Below are positions 34,989-45,332 of a stretch of 64,000 nt of DNA, in pieces. How positions within the stretch are numbered: the first letter of the stretch is position 1; every line of letters starts with the position of its first letter. The notes below the pieces were generated by a model, which was not told the DNA's origin, did no database searches, and saw only the letters and a program-made list of their open reading frames with translations. Both the position numbers and the translations under genes were made by a program. This stretch comes from Heliocybe sulcata (Eukaryota; Basidiomycota; Agaricomycetes; Gloeophyllales; Gloeophyllaceae). The stretch lies in contig ML213517.1 of the NCBI GenBank assembly GCA_004369045.1, positions 316,757 to 380,756 on the forward strand, given 5' to 3'.

Positions 34989-35752
34989 CTACGTCTCCGA
35001 CCCACCCTCCCATGGGACCGACGTAACTCCCAGGATGACGTCGCCTGGTCCATGGTCATGATCCCGCCGCTTTTGTAAGGGTACCGGACAAGGCATGCTT
35101 ATGAGCATGGAAACTTGCATCCCCGTAGGTGGAGCCTCCTCTTCATTAGGCGCCTGGGGCGCTTTCGGTGATTTGGGACGCCGTGAGCGCTGCTGCAACA
35201 CAGCCGTAAGCTGTGGAGGCATGTACGGCATTCGATATCCATGAGCCTCTGAGCGGGAGGGTGAATGGGGAGGCGGGGGATCAGCATGGTCATGTGTATT
35301 CGTAACGTTCGTATCGAGTTGGGGGGCCTCGGACTTCCCGGCGGCGGACTTGCTCAGAGCGTCCCGCACAACCGCTCCGGAGAGAGGCTAGGACAAACCT
35401 CAATATAATTCGACACGATCAACCTGTGCAGGCTTACTTTCACATCCTGCCACGCACAAGCAGTCTTCTCATCTAGCCACACCTCCTCATACTTCGGAGG
35501 AGCCTGTTCCACGATATCCGTCGTGGCAGCAGGTATGATGGGTGCGTGCGCATTCCAGGGAATCTGCTCCATTGCCATTATACGCCGCCTCCCTCGTCGC
35601 GAGGAGTATGCGCATGCCGCGAACGCAATGAAGAGAGCGATGAATGTAATCGTGAAGCCATAGAGGTACTGTGCGCTGTTCCCGGACTGGAATGGGCTAC
35701 TACTGGATTCACTTGTCTGAATCTGCAGGACCACAGGAGAGGGAGAAGTCAT
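34989..35752 (-). CDS. Single-span membrane protein A, paralogue of the gene at 39125
   Basis: Exon 1 (35438-35752, 315 nt) encodes a Ser-rich, outward-looking N-terminus, one membrane helix (YLYGFTITFIALFIAFAACA), a basic stop-transfer run (SSRRGRRR) and a cytosolic PPKYEEVWLDE motif. A 50 nt intron (GTAAGC...CCTAG) in phase 0 joins DVK to PLSGAVV. Exon 2 ends with GMQVSMLISMPCP, a GDVILGVTSVPW motif and TGA at 34989. The total is 237 residues. I recall many mushroom proteins with this shape (helix, then a C-terminal LIxMP motif) and no known role. PPKYEEV could bind WW domains (inference). It is divergent from HEM14, with a transposon between. Confidence 0.75.
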
Positions 35753-35929
35753 CGTTAGCTGTGAGGTATTGCTGCTTGGATGCTGGTCATGTCAGAGTCG
35801 CACGGTTCCCCAAAGGCTGACGGTCTACTCAGTGAACCTATATTTAGATCTGCAGCTGTAATCGCCCGAATCCTTCCTATTCGCCAAAATGATCCAGTTG
35901 AAATGAAAACCGCAACAGATGAATGTACA

Positions 35930-35938
35930 GGTTTTGAG
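35930..35938. repeat. Left target-site duplication of the TIR element
   Basis: GGTTTTGAG here is repeated at 36582-36590, directly flanking both ends of the terminal-inverted-repeat element. Nine identical bases fit Mutator-like (MULE) insertion. Confidence 0.75.
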
Positions 35939-36129
35939 AGGCATGGCCTGACGATTTTCGGGAGGTTGGCCGCCGCCAAAATTAGAGGTATAGCACCTCC
36001 GAAATTGGAGGTGCCGCTAAAAATAAATAACGCGCGCCACAGCGCGCTGGTATATAGTATAGAAGGGACTTAGAGTCTCTTCCCTCGTAGCTTACCCCGT
36101 ACCATAGTAATGAAATAATATTTTAACTA

Positions 36130-36350
36130 CCTACACCCCTACCCTAACCAACCCAGACCCTAACCGACCCGAACCTAACGAAGCGGGGGTGCCCCGGACC
36201 CCCATGGGAAAATATCCCATAACCCGGACATTAACCGGACCCTAACCGGACCTTAACGGAACCCTAACGGAACCCTAACCAGCCGGGGGGTACCCCCCCG
36301 GACCCCCCTACCAGACCTTAACGCCGGGGGTTGCACCCCCGGACCCCCGC
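36130..36350. repeat. Degenerate CCCTAAC/CCGGACCC repeats and small palindromes inside the TIR element
   Basis: Short units such as accctaac, ccggaccc and cggaaccctaac recur with changes. They are mixed with hairpin-forming blocks such as GGGGGGTACCCCCC and GGGGGTTGCACCCCC. It looks telomere-like only in the CCCTAA core and has no regular period. Confidence 0.65.
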
Positions 36351-36399
36351 GGTATATGCGCAAGTCATATGTATGTATATTTTGTATTCTACTGGACAC

Positions 36400-36427
36400 C
36401 TTAGGGTACCACTTGTGGTACCCTAAG
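36400..36427. repeat. Perfect 13-bp inverted repeat with TT spacer
   Basis: CTTAGGGTACCAC at 36400-36412 is followed by TT and then its exact reverse complement at 36415-36427. It lies inside the TIR element and could form a hairpin. Confidence 0.85.
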
Positions 36428-36581
36428 GGAGCTGTAGTTATATACGCATAATTTGTTTGCCGGCATTCCCCGCGCCAGCGACGCGCGTTAGTTATTTTTA
36501 GCAGAACCTCCAATTTCGGAGGTGCTATCGCCTCTAATTTCGGCGGCGGTCAACCTCCCGAAATTCATCAGGCCATACCTG

Positions 36582-36590
36582 GGTTTTGAG
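36582..36590. repeat. Right target-site duplication of the TIR element
   Basis: Second copy of GGTTTTGAG, directly after the right terminal inverted repeat. Confidence 0.75.
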
Positions 36591-36738
36591 ACAAGATTCC
36601 GCAGTGCTGACGTAGAGAAAGATGGCGCATAGAATAACGTTGAATTTTGGTTTTTATTATCCAAATTATGTAAATAATTAGATTGCAACTCTTACCACAA
36701 ACCAGCTCCTAGCTCGAGCTTCGCTGCTTGCGCCGACT

Positions 36739-38541
36739 ATGGTGCCCTCTCACATAGCCGTCGTCGGCGGAGGCTTGACAGGTCTATCGTCGGCCTGGCA
36801 CCTTGCCAGACGTTTCCCTCAAACTGCCATCTCCGTCATTGAGAAGGAGAGCAGATTTGGAGGATGGATTCGCAGTGAACGGATCGAAGTGGACGATGGA
36901 AACGGGCACAGAGAAAGTATGGTCTTGGAAGCAGGACCAAGGACTCTCAGGCCTAGAAGTAAAGCTATACTAGAGTTGGTGCGTTTTCTACTGCTTCTGT
37001 TTCTCATTTCGATGATTGTTTGGAACTCTGGTAATACGTGCAATCGGGATCCTGCTTTGAACCGAATCAGCGTGTCTGATTGCTTGTATAACCACTGGTC
37101 TGTCGTCTGACCTATGTCCACATGAATGACAGTCGGGAATGCTGCAAGGGTCTCGAACCGTTGCACTGTCTACGACGGATTGTATCTCCCAACCAATCGA
37201 GTCTTAGCTGTGGTGCCTAGGACGAGTACTGACCTCTCAAAGACCAGGTTCATCTCTTAAATTTGGAAGAGTCGCTCATCACCATCCCGCTCACCTCTCC
37301 TGCTGCAAAATCCCGGTTTCTCCACCTTCCTGGTCGCACAGGCTTGGCTGTCCTGCCGTCTTCTTTCACCTCTCTCTTCACATCACCGTTCTTACGGCTT
37401 ATGCTGCCAGCGATCGCACGAGAGCCTTTCAAGGCACCAAACCGTCCGGATGGTATCAAGGATGAAGCATTTGACTCGCTGTTATCTCGTCGATTCGGGC
37501 CAGAGTTTGCCAGGACTCTCGGGAGCGCGCTGGTCCACGGCGTCTACGCAGCAGACTCACGCCAGCTCAGCGTCAGGTCGGCATTCCCTACCATATGGAC
37601 CGCTGAGGAGAACGGAAAGGGGAGTATCGTCAGAGGCTTCATGCAGCGACGTGGAACTTCAGAGGAGCCGGCGTATGATCTTGGGGACATGGAGGCGACG
37701 ATGAAGGCCGTCTCTGTCTATTCCTTCAAAGACGGGATGTACGCGTTAGTGGATGCGCTGCTCAAGTCACTGAAAACTCGGCCGAACGTTCGTCTGTTGC
37801 CCAACACTGCCGTCACATCCTTGACATCGAATGAAGGAGGCGACACGATGCAGGTAAAGCCAATATCTGCGTCACTCTGCTCTTGGGCTAACACATCTAA
37901 TTGAGATCGTAGCCGGGTCCGAGAAGCTGAAGCCATCTCACGTCGTCGCTGCTCTTCCTCTACCACAGCTGGCCGTCATACCTCCATCCTCCCCACTTCC
38001 ACATCTGACTGCCAATCCTGCTTCGTCGGTGACGGTCATGAATATCGTGTTCCCACCCTCTTCTCAATCCATCCACCCACCTGGATTCGGCTACCTCATC
38101 CCCCGACCTCAGCCTCCTTTCGAATACGACGGCACCCAGCCAGGGATTCTTGGAACTGTGTTCGACTCATGCTCTGTGGGTGCTCAAGATATCCCTTTGC
38201 AATCTAGCACTTCGGCTTCAGAGAGATTCACCAAGGTGACGGTGATGCTTGGTGGTCCGTACAAGTTAACACCGGAACACACCTCTGTGCCTACCGTCTT
38301 GCGACACCTGTCCTCGCACTTGTCGACAACTCTACCGGATCCCGTGCTAGTTCGGGTACATCACCACCGTGACTGTATACCGACTCCCACCCTCGGCCAC
38401 CTCGAGCGAATGGAAGAGCTCAGAAGGGTCTTGGCCTCCGGTCCTTGGAATGGTAGATTCGAGGTTATCGGTGCGGGTGTTACGGGCGTGAGTTTGGGAG
38501 AATGCGTGGAAGCAGGGCGCAAAGTTGGGAGCAACTGGTAG
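36739..38541 (+). CDS. HEM14: Protoporphyrinogen oxidase (haem biosynthesis)
   Basis: Exon 1 (36739-36978) reads MVPSHIAVVGGGLTGLSSAW, the FAD-binding motif, then GGWIRSERIE and LEAGPRTLRPRSKAILEL. Intron 1 is long (36979-37247). Exon 2 starts VHLLNLEESLITIPLTSPAA and contains LPGRTGLAVLPSSF, RRFGPEFARTLGSALVHGVY and AADSRQL, all typical of protoporphyrinogen oxidase. A short intron at about 37855-37905 joins MQ to IVAGSEKLKPSHVVAALPLP; the acceptor (TTGAG) is not the usual YAG. The last exon ends with the FAD-contacting VIGAGVTGVSLGECV and TAG at 38539-38541. The protein is about 500 residues, the usual size. It oxidises protoporphyrinogen IX to protoporphyrin IX at the mitochondrial inner membrane. 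Confidence 0.9.
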
Positions 38542-39124
38542 AAGAGTATAATCTGCGTTTCATTCACAAATAAACTTGAAGACCTCATCTTGCAGGCCCT
38601 GCATTATTTCACTCCCACGTCTGCGCCCCATGCCTTTGTCTGAGTCGGCCTCAGTCGTGGATCAAGATGCGCAATGATGTTGACGCTCTTGGGTCCACGG
38701 CTCGCGGGCCCTATAGCCTTGAAATATCATTTCTGGATGTAGATGAGCATCTCAATATAGTGATAGCCCCCGGCATCACGTTCCTGACCTCTTTCGTAAG
38801 TACGAACGATTTACCAAACCTACGAGGATCCAATCGCTTCTAGGTCTGACCACCACTTGTGACCAGATGTTTTGTACGGCTTTGACGACACGACTGTCGA
38901 GTTTGGAACTCATCAAACCCCGCGGAAATGCACTGCGGAATACATCAGATGAATAGGCTCCACGGACCTTATCCTGTACTTGCGTGAACTACCGAGCTCT
39001 AATTATACAGCATGAACATGGGAATCATGGAAGGTTCACTACGAAAGGAAGGGAGATATTTTCATAGCGGGGCTTGGAGTCGCAGGGCGCAGCATAATAC
39101 CCACAGGCTTGACTGGCGATACCA
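38542..39124. other. Intergenic between HEM14 and membrane protein B
   Basis: No gene supported in these 580 bp. They should contain the HEM14 terminator and the promoter of the next gene. Confidence 0.45.
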
Positions 39125-39827
39125 ATGGCCGTCTATGCGCGAGCCACAGTTTCCAGCACGTCCACTCCGACCAGTACGTCGACTCCGGCACCTGTAGTGC
39201 ACTACAGCCCCAAAACCTCCTCTTTCCTATTCGGCGCTATTTTGGTAGCAGTAGCAGTCCTCTTCGCCATCCTAGGATGTTTCATGGCTCCACGGAGGCT
39301 CAGGCGACGCAGGGGTATGACCCAACCGACAGAGGCGTCAATCATCGATGATATCGCACCAGCGCAGGAGAAGAAGCGTCCGGTGTTCGCAGATGTACTG
39401 GCGACGCCAGCCAGTGCTCCGGACTGGAGCTGGCTGAAGGTATACCTCCTCAATCCTCTGATACAGTCAGATTCACAATAGTCCGTAGCCACTTTCAGCA
39501 CGGTACATGAGCCACAGGTCATGGGGCCGGAGAGAAACATCGGACGGCACAAGAGGGAGACTTGCTGGCGCTCGCATCCGTCCTACTTTTCACTCCCGCC
39601 TTTTCCGCCGACATAATGAAGTCAAGAGTAGGCACATTGAGATGGAAGAAGTTGTAGTGGTGGATGGTGTAGAAGTGACAGTGTTGATTGAGATGCCATC
39701 AATGCAGTATAGCGGCTCCAGTGGCAAGCAGGATGGTATACTCCAAAGAGACGTGGCAATTGGACAGTCACAGATCCCTATTACTGCCAAGAACGAGATA
39801 TGCCTTCTTAATGTACAAGTGCAATGA
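39125..39827 (+). CDS. Single-span membrane protein B, paralogue of the gene at 34989
   Basis: Exon 1 (39125-39439, 315 nt) has a Thr/Ser-rich N-terminus, one membrane helix (FLFGAILVAVAVLFAILGCF), a basic run (RRLRRRRG) and an acidic cytosolic part ending DWSWLK. A 49 nt intron (GTATAC...CCGTAG, phase 0) joins LK to PLSARYMSHRSW. Exon 2 ends with GVEVTVLIEMPSMQ and RDVAIGQSQIPI, TGA at 39827. Compared with membrane protein A, exon 1 has exactly the same length, the intron has the same phase and place (K|PLS), and the C-terminal motif G(M/V)xV(S/T)xLIxMP is shared. The total is 217 residues. Function unknown. Confidence 0.75.
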
Positions 39828-40333
39828 CACTCACGATTCATAAGTCAACTGTAACCATACCATGTACAAATTTATGCAGACATTTCTAGACAGCGCTGCC
39901 CTTGAACGATCTCAGTGCTACGGACATGTTGTCCAGTACTTTATATCAGTACGATCATTTGAGCCCGAGAAAATATTGAGCTCCTCACGACCTTAGGAAG
40001 ACGCTGGCAGGCACCCTATCACTCATCTCTTCTTCGAAAGCAGAAGAGGATGTCACGGCAGAATTCTCCGCACGTTTCCGCGTAAGAGCATCAAGAAGGG
40101 CGAGACGTCTGCGCTAAGCCACGCCAGTTAGCGATGGTTAATGGATTACTAGACTGAAGTTGCACGTAGCACATGGCAGTAGTCAGCGCCTCGAACCCGC
40201 AGATCGACGGTAACAAGTAACATAATCTGCTGCTAGACACGACAGACACTGAGCATATATCACATGGGCGAAACAAAGAAGAGCATATCGGAACGTCACT
40301 CGCCGCTGCGTGGCTTCCCCCTCGTCGAAGGCG
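39828..40333. other. Intergenic, convergent 3' region
   Basis: Nothing supported. Two genes converge here (membrane protein B on plus, splicing factor on minus), so it should hold two terminators. Confidence 0.45.
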
Positions 40334-42103
40334 CTAACCAGAGCTGGTCTTCCGGCTGCGCATAACTTTATTCCTGAGAGCTTTTTCTTTCAACTCATTC
40401 TCCCTCTTTTCCAGCTCCCTCTTCTCTTTCAAGGCGTCTTGATCCATCTGATTGCATGTCACAAAGGGGAGGGTATGGGCATAGACCAGAACAGGAAGGG
40501 AAAGGTCATAGCATGCCATTAATCCTCGTTGTCCGACGAAAGGGAGGAGGGGGTACCTGCCTCATCGCTGGCGTTCTTCCGCTTCTCTGCTGCAGCTTGA
40601 CCTTTGATTTTGAGCTCTCCTCCATCGTCCACATCCATACGATCGGCATCCCCACCTCTCCTGTCCGGCGTTCTACTCCGACTTCTGCTGCTGGACCCGC
40701 CTCCTCCTCTCGCAGGTCGAGTGTCCGTGCTTGGGGTCCTAGCGCGACCCTTGCCCCGATTAGCATCAATCCCTCTTCTCCTAGGCGGCGGAGAACGAGA
40801 CTCAGATGGATTGCGCCTTCTCTTGGGGGGCGGAGAGGGGCTTCGTCTGCGGTGGTATCCCCTTGGAGGAGAGCGGGAGTAACTCCGAGACGGCGAAACG
40901 CGGCGTCTGCGAGGGGGCGGACTACGACTGAAATTCCTCCCTCCGCGCCGAGGGGGAGGTGGCGACATGGAGATAGAACGAGGGCGGCGACGTCGGGGAG
41001 GAGGAGAACGCGAAAGGGACCGGGATAAAGAGCGGCGCGGAGGCGGAGATCGGCGACGAGGAGGGGGAGACCTGTATCGCCTGGCAGGCGAACGCGAAGG
41101 TAGAGGGGAGCCGCGTCGACGGGGAGGGGGTGAGCGAGAATAGGAGCGGCGACGCGGGGGTGGTGACCTGGAGAAGGATCTTCGGCGCGAAGGTGGAGAC
41201 CGTGGCGGCGGTGAACGAGAGCTACGAGTGGAGAATGGCGGCGTCCGCGATGGAGAACGTCCGCGGCGAGGAGGGGACCGAGCCCGCTAGAGTCAAACAT
41301 AAGATATACGTCCACACGGATTAACTGAGATTACGCACTCCGCCTCTGTCACCCCATCCGTTATCTCTGGCTCTCCCATCGCCGCCTCCACCGCCTCTTC
41401 CCCTTCCGCGCCCTCTACCCCTACCTCTCCCACCCCCGCGACCCTCCCGTTCATTCTGCCGTATCTCGTCAAGGCGAGCGCGTCGGTCTCTCTCGCCCAA
41501 AGCTCGAGAATCATTCTCCATGGCTTTCCTCATCTCTTCCTTCTTCTCCTCCAAGAATCGCTTTGGCACTCCTCCTAGTGAGTCCTGCGCTTCTATGAGC
41601 AACTCCCACAATGCTTTCATAAATTCTGGAGTCTGATTGGTGAGAAACCCTGTAAGGTTGATCTGCATTTTTTTGGGATCCGGAGTCTAAGGATACCGAG
41701 TAAGCGAACAGAGCCAATCGTATATCGCTCCTGACTTACAGGCTGCGAAGGGTCTTCCAGTAAGCCCATAGCATACTCTACGACGACTTCATCTTCGAAC
41801 CCGACGAGCTCGACAACTTTCTTTGCGATCCATGGTCGTATCACGTCAAGGTTGACCTTCCGCATATCAACCTTTACGCACAATTAGAGAGTGTATATGC
41901 ATACGTCTTAGGCCACTACCTTCTTATCAAACTCTGGGGGAAACTTCATGCTTTTGAGCAGCTTCATCTCCTTGTCCGAGAACCGACGGTCCTGCTCTGC
42001 TGAGGTACCTTTGAAGAAGCCTATAACCGCCCAGCACCGCGTCGATAACAGTCAGAGCTCCTTTCAACCATCATCTATGGCAGTCCTTACCGGCGTCAGC
42101 CAT
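40334..42103 (-). CDS. PWI-domain SR-type splicing coactivator (SRRM1/SRm160-like)
   Basis: The start at 42103 is MADAG, an intron, then FFKGTSAEQDRRFSDKE and MKFPPEFDKKVDMRKV, the classic N-terminus of the PWI domain. It continues NLDVIRPWIAKKV, FEDEVVVEYA and INLTGFLTNQTPEFMKALW. A Glu/Arg-rich linker and a Gly-Arg run follow, then a long RS domain (RSPPPRRR, SRSPPRGYH, SPPPKRRR). The C-terminus has two options. Reading straight through stops at 40519 (SSDNED). Splicing a donor at the GCAG|GTACCC junction to an ATCAAG acceptor adds DALKEKRELEKRENELKE and KALRNKVMRSRK, ending at 40334. The second form looks conserved. The protein binds RNA and joins exonic enhancers to the spliceosome in the nucleus. 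Confidence 0.87.
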
Positions 42104-42368
42104 GATGTGTAGTTGAAGCTGGCGTTCTAGAGGCGACGATGATGTGTTCGTGTACGTCGCAAACAACGTCGAAATCTAAACCTGGCAGAGGACCGTGGGA
42201 ACGTGTGGCACGGCGTCAATCTGCCAATCAGCGTCTCCTGCAGGACTTGGACAAGGCTCGCGGCGCAGCCTGAGGCATATACAGCTGGGATAATATTCTG
42301 CATATTGACCTTGGAGAAAGAGAATACAACCCATCGCGATAGGAGTGTTCAGCACTATTTCATGGAGT

Positions 42369-43982
42369 CTACCATTCTCTCAGACAGCCATCCTCTCCCC
42401 TCCATACTTCGCCTCTCCAAGGTCTCTCGAGGATGTGCTTCGCTGCAGTCTCGCGAACGAGCTCTTCGTTAATCTGGATGCCTAACCCGGGTCCTACAGA
42501 TGATATTAAGACACAAAATGGCCTCCTTCAGGAAGGACTGGTACTGACCCTGAAGGGCTTCTACGCATCCATTCTTCACCTGAAAGACGCTCGGATCGGC
42601 CAAGTAAGTGTAAAGGTCTGCGCCCTTATTATAATGGATCTGTTCTGGAGGTATCAGCATGAGTTATCAAAGGAACTGGAACATGATGTGCACCTGCCAG
42701 CTCATTTCTTGGATGACATCTGGAAAAAGTCGAGGTTAGAGCCGTCCTGCATACGTTAGCCAGAATGGAAGAATTCACAATTAGGCGAGGCGAGACCAAC
42801 TTGCATGCAAGCGGCCAGAGCTACCGGTCCCATGGGACAATGAGGCGCTAAGCCTACATCGTACATTTCCGTCAAGGAAGCAATCCGATGGAGCTCGCTG
42901 ATTCCGCCGCAGTGAGAAACCTGTATATATACATGTCAGATATGATAACGCAGCATATCGGAGGAAGCTGACGTCAGGCTGAGCTATGTCAATCGCTCGT
43001 CGCTCGAGGTAAGGTCTGAAGTCACTTCGACTGAATAGACGTTCGCCCAATGCGATAGGCGTGGATACGGCATTCGAGAGATCAGCGATCTCTTCAGGCT
43101 GCGTCGGAAGAAGAGGCTCTAGGGGTCATGTCAGACATCTACAAAGACGAGTAGTCCCACGCGGAAGCTTACCCTCGATGAAAAGCGGCTGATGAGGTTC
43201 CAGTAACTTAGCCAACTGCTTCGCCATAGCTTTATGCAATCTTCCGTGGAAGTCAACGCCGACGTCCAGTCCGAGAGCCCTCACGTCTTTGACCCGAGAG
43301 ACGGTATCCATGAGAGCAGTGGGCGAGTCAAGCCAACCAACAGACTCTGCTTTCCTGGTCCAATGTTACTTCTTGACAGAGTAGGCGGGACGACTAACCT
43401 GTCGCGTTCATTTTCACGGCGGTGAATCCCTGTGATTTCCTCAGCGCAGCACCGTCGATCACATCGCTGGGTTTATCACCGCCAATCCACCCATAGACGC
43501 GGATGCGGTCCCGGACTTTACCACCTAGCAATTGATATATAGGAACACCCAGCTTCTTCCCTTTAATATCCCAAAGGGCAATATCCATGCCAGATAGCGC
43601 TGACTATGGGTTGTGAGGCCCGGAGTACATGACAGGACGGGACAGGAGGACGTGCCATAAGTACTGGACCACCGCGATAAAACCGAGCACGATAAGCATG
43701 CTGCCATATGTGTTGGATCTGGTCCGCATTTTTGCCAGTGAAAGTCTCCTGCAGGTCGAGGAAAGCGCCTTCAATCGCTTCCGTATGTCCCTCTAGAGTA
43801 GCCTCGCCCCACCCTACGAACCCATCTGCAGTTTCTATTCGTACAAATAGCCAGCGAGGAGGCAGACGAAAGATCTTTGGATGATGATTTGCTTAACACT
43901 CGACGTAATGATTTCGAATTTTGCTCACCTCCATCCTGCTAATGATACTCGGGCCACGAGTTGCTGCTTCTGAGCTGGCCAT
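42369..43982 (-). CDS. Enolase-superfamily dehydratase, galactonate-dehydratase-like
   Basis: The start at 43982 gives [20 protein letters not shown], then [18 protein letters not shown] and [15 protein letters not shown] in the capping domain. The barrel starts [20 protein letters not shown] and [18 protein letters not shown]. It has FTAVKMNA (strand-2 Lys), GVDFHGR (metal Asp), QPLFIEEPL (metal Glu), ALGERLFSR and [13 protein letters not shown] (metal region), and [13 protein letters not shown] with the catalytic His. The end is [19 protein letters not shown] at 42369. These residues fit the mandelate-racemase group of the superfamily, with galactonate dehydratase the closest in feel. It dehydrates a sugar acid with Mg2+, probably in carbohydrate catabolism. 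Seven or so introns. The exact substrate cannot be assigned by eye. Confidence 0.85.
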
Positions 43983-44488
43983 GGTTGGTGCCCGTCTCCC
44001 GCTTAACTTGATGGTAATGAGAAGACAAACACTATTTGCCAGGTCAGTATCATCGAGTTATATGGGAGGGGATTGGCATCTATGTTTAGTTTGCTTGCGA
44101 TTGTCGTCAGCTGGTGCAGAGGCGGCCCGAAAAGCGGGTCGAAGACTCGTACGGGCGAGCCCCCAGTGAAGGCAAATTACAAACAGTATGGAGTTCATGA
44201 TGAACTGAAGAACCGGGCCCGTCTAGCGAGAAGTACGAGAACGGCCTCCGTCGTATGTAGCAGGCGCAGTCGAGTTCAGCATGGTGGCGTAAGACGCGGA
44301 TGCGCAAGGAATTCGAATTCTAAGTCCGCGCAAACGTGTCAGACGGACCACGACCACGGTACTGCGCTTGTATAGCTGTTTCATCCTCATTTCTGGCGAG
44401 CGGGTCTCCAAGAGCTTTGAGCATTACTACTCGCTGTGTCGAGGCAGCTTGTCCTCAAACCCTAGTGAAGAGTCTGCACCTTCCGGCC
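43983..44488. other. Divergent promoter region, dehydratase (-) and p24 protein (+)
   Basis: About 500 bp with no supported gene. Confidence 0.45.
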
Positions 44489-45332
44489 ATGCCTCGGCGT
44501 CTACGCCCTGCTTTCCTTCTGCTATGGTCGCTTGCCGTCCTGCTTCTCGCAACGCCAACCCTCGCCATCAAATTTGCCTTGCCATCCTACCGTTATCCAC
44601 CAGCAAAATGCATATGGAATACCGTCCACGATAATACTCTGGTCATTGTGACTGCTAACGTTGGCCCCGGAGAGAACCAGCGCGTGGACGTGGAGATCGT
44701 GGACAATAGCCAGCAAAGGAACGTTTACTTGAGTAAGAAGGGGATTAATGGCGAAACAAGGCTGGCCATTACGACGCACGCTGAGGGTGATGTGGGAGTT
44801 TGTTTCCGAAACTACCTTGACCACGGTGCGTCCCTTGCCCTTACCCTATCAACAGACACTCTTCTTAAGCCGTGTGCAACACGTCAGAGGTACCGGAAAA
44901 GGACAGACTGAAGCATACTCGCGTGATCGACCTGGACGTGGATATTGGTGCAGATGCGGTGGACTATAAGTACGTGGCATTCCCTTGCACCCGCACGACT
45001 CAGACCATTCAATTCCTTCCTCTGTGTAGCGCCATAGCAAACCAAGAGTCTCTGTCTGGTTTAGAAGTGGAGATGCGCAAGCTGGAGGGCATCGTTCAGG
45101 AAATAGTGGATGAAATGAACTATTTGAAGACGCGGGAGGAGCGGTTTTCCCAAACGAACGGTGAGTCTGACAAATTTGTGGTATAGATCACGCTCTAACA
45201 TTCAGATTAGAGTCAACTCTGCAGCGAGTGCAGAATTTCTCTTGGTTCATCATATTTTCTCTACTGGGTCTCGGAGCATGGCAGATATTCCACCTCAGGG
45301 CATACTTCAAGCGCAAGTACCTTATTGACTAG
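44489..45332 (+). CDS. p24 family cargo receptor, Erv25-like (GOLD domain)
   Basis: Signal peptide MPRRLRPAFLLLWSLAVLLL then ATPTLAIKFALPSY. The GOLD domain holds CIWNTV and VGVCFRNYL, the two Cys expected to form the disulphide. An intron joins the region after NYLDH to EVPEKDRLKHTRVIDLDVDIG, and another to AIANQESLSGLEVEMRKLEG, the coiled coil. It ends with one membrane helix (WFIIFSLLGLGAWQIF) and the short cytosolic tail HLRAYFKRKYLID, TAG at 45330-45332. The aromatic-plus-basic tail fits COPII/COPI binding. Such proteins cycle between ER and Golgi and select cargo. About 215 residues, the normal size; the tail and the N-terminal region fit the delta (Erv25) branch best. Confidence 0.88.

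Larger units (their letters stand above)
35939..36581. mobile_element. Non-autonomous TIR DNA transposon (MULE-like), 643 bp
   Basis: The left end begins AGGCATGGCCTGA and the right end, read on the minus strand, begins AGGTATGGCCTGA after one extra base. The two arms stay alignable for about 105 bp, with few mismatches and small indels, through CGGGAGGTTG, CACCTCCGAAATTGGAGGT and GCTAAAAATAA up to a CGCGCG-rich end. Nine-base direct repeats (GGTTTTGAG) flank the element. There is no transposase frame. Long TIRs and a 9 bp duplication suggest a Mutator-like family, but without an autonomous relative this is inference. Inside are CCCTAA-like repeats and GC-rich palindromes. The element lies in the promoter shared by membrane protein A and HEM14. 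Confidence 0.85.

Noticed and set aside
34438-35013. 191-codon minus-strand frame with a hydrophobic start
   Set aside because: It overlaps the end of membrane protein A, has no family features and random composition.
39440-39488. Apparent frameshift between the two halves of membrane protein B
   Set aside because: Acceptor CCGTAG gives LK|PLSARYM, matching the junction of its paralogue; no frameshift is needed.
40185-40205. Minus-strand GGTTCGAGGC, possible tRNA T-loop
   Set aside because: The flanking bases do not form a T-stem and no cloverleaf can be drawn.
40506-41315. Long minus-strand open frame over the RS domain
   Set aside because: It is an alternate frame of the low-complexity RS-coding exon; the RSPPPRRR frame is the real one.
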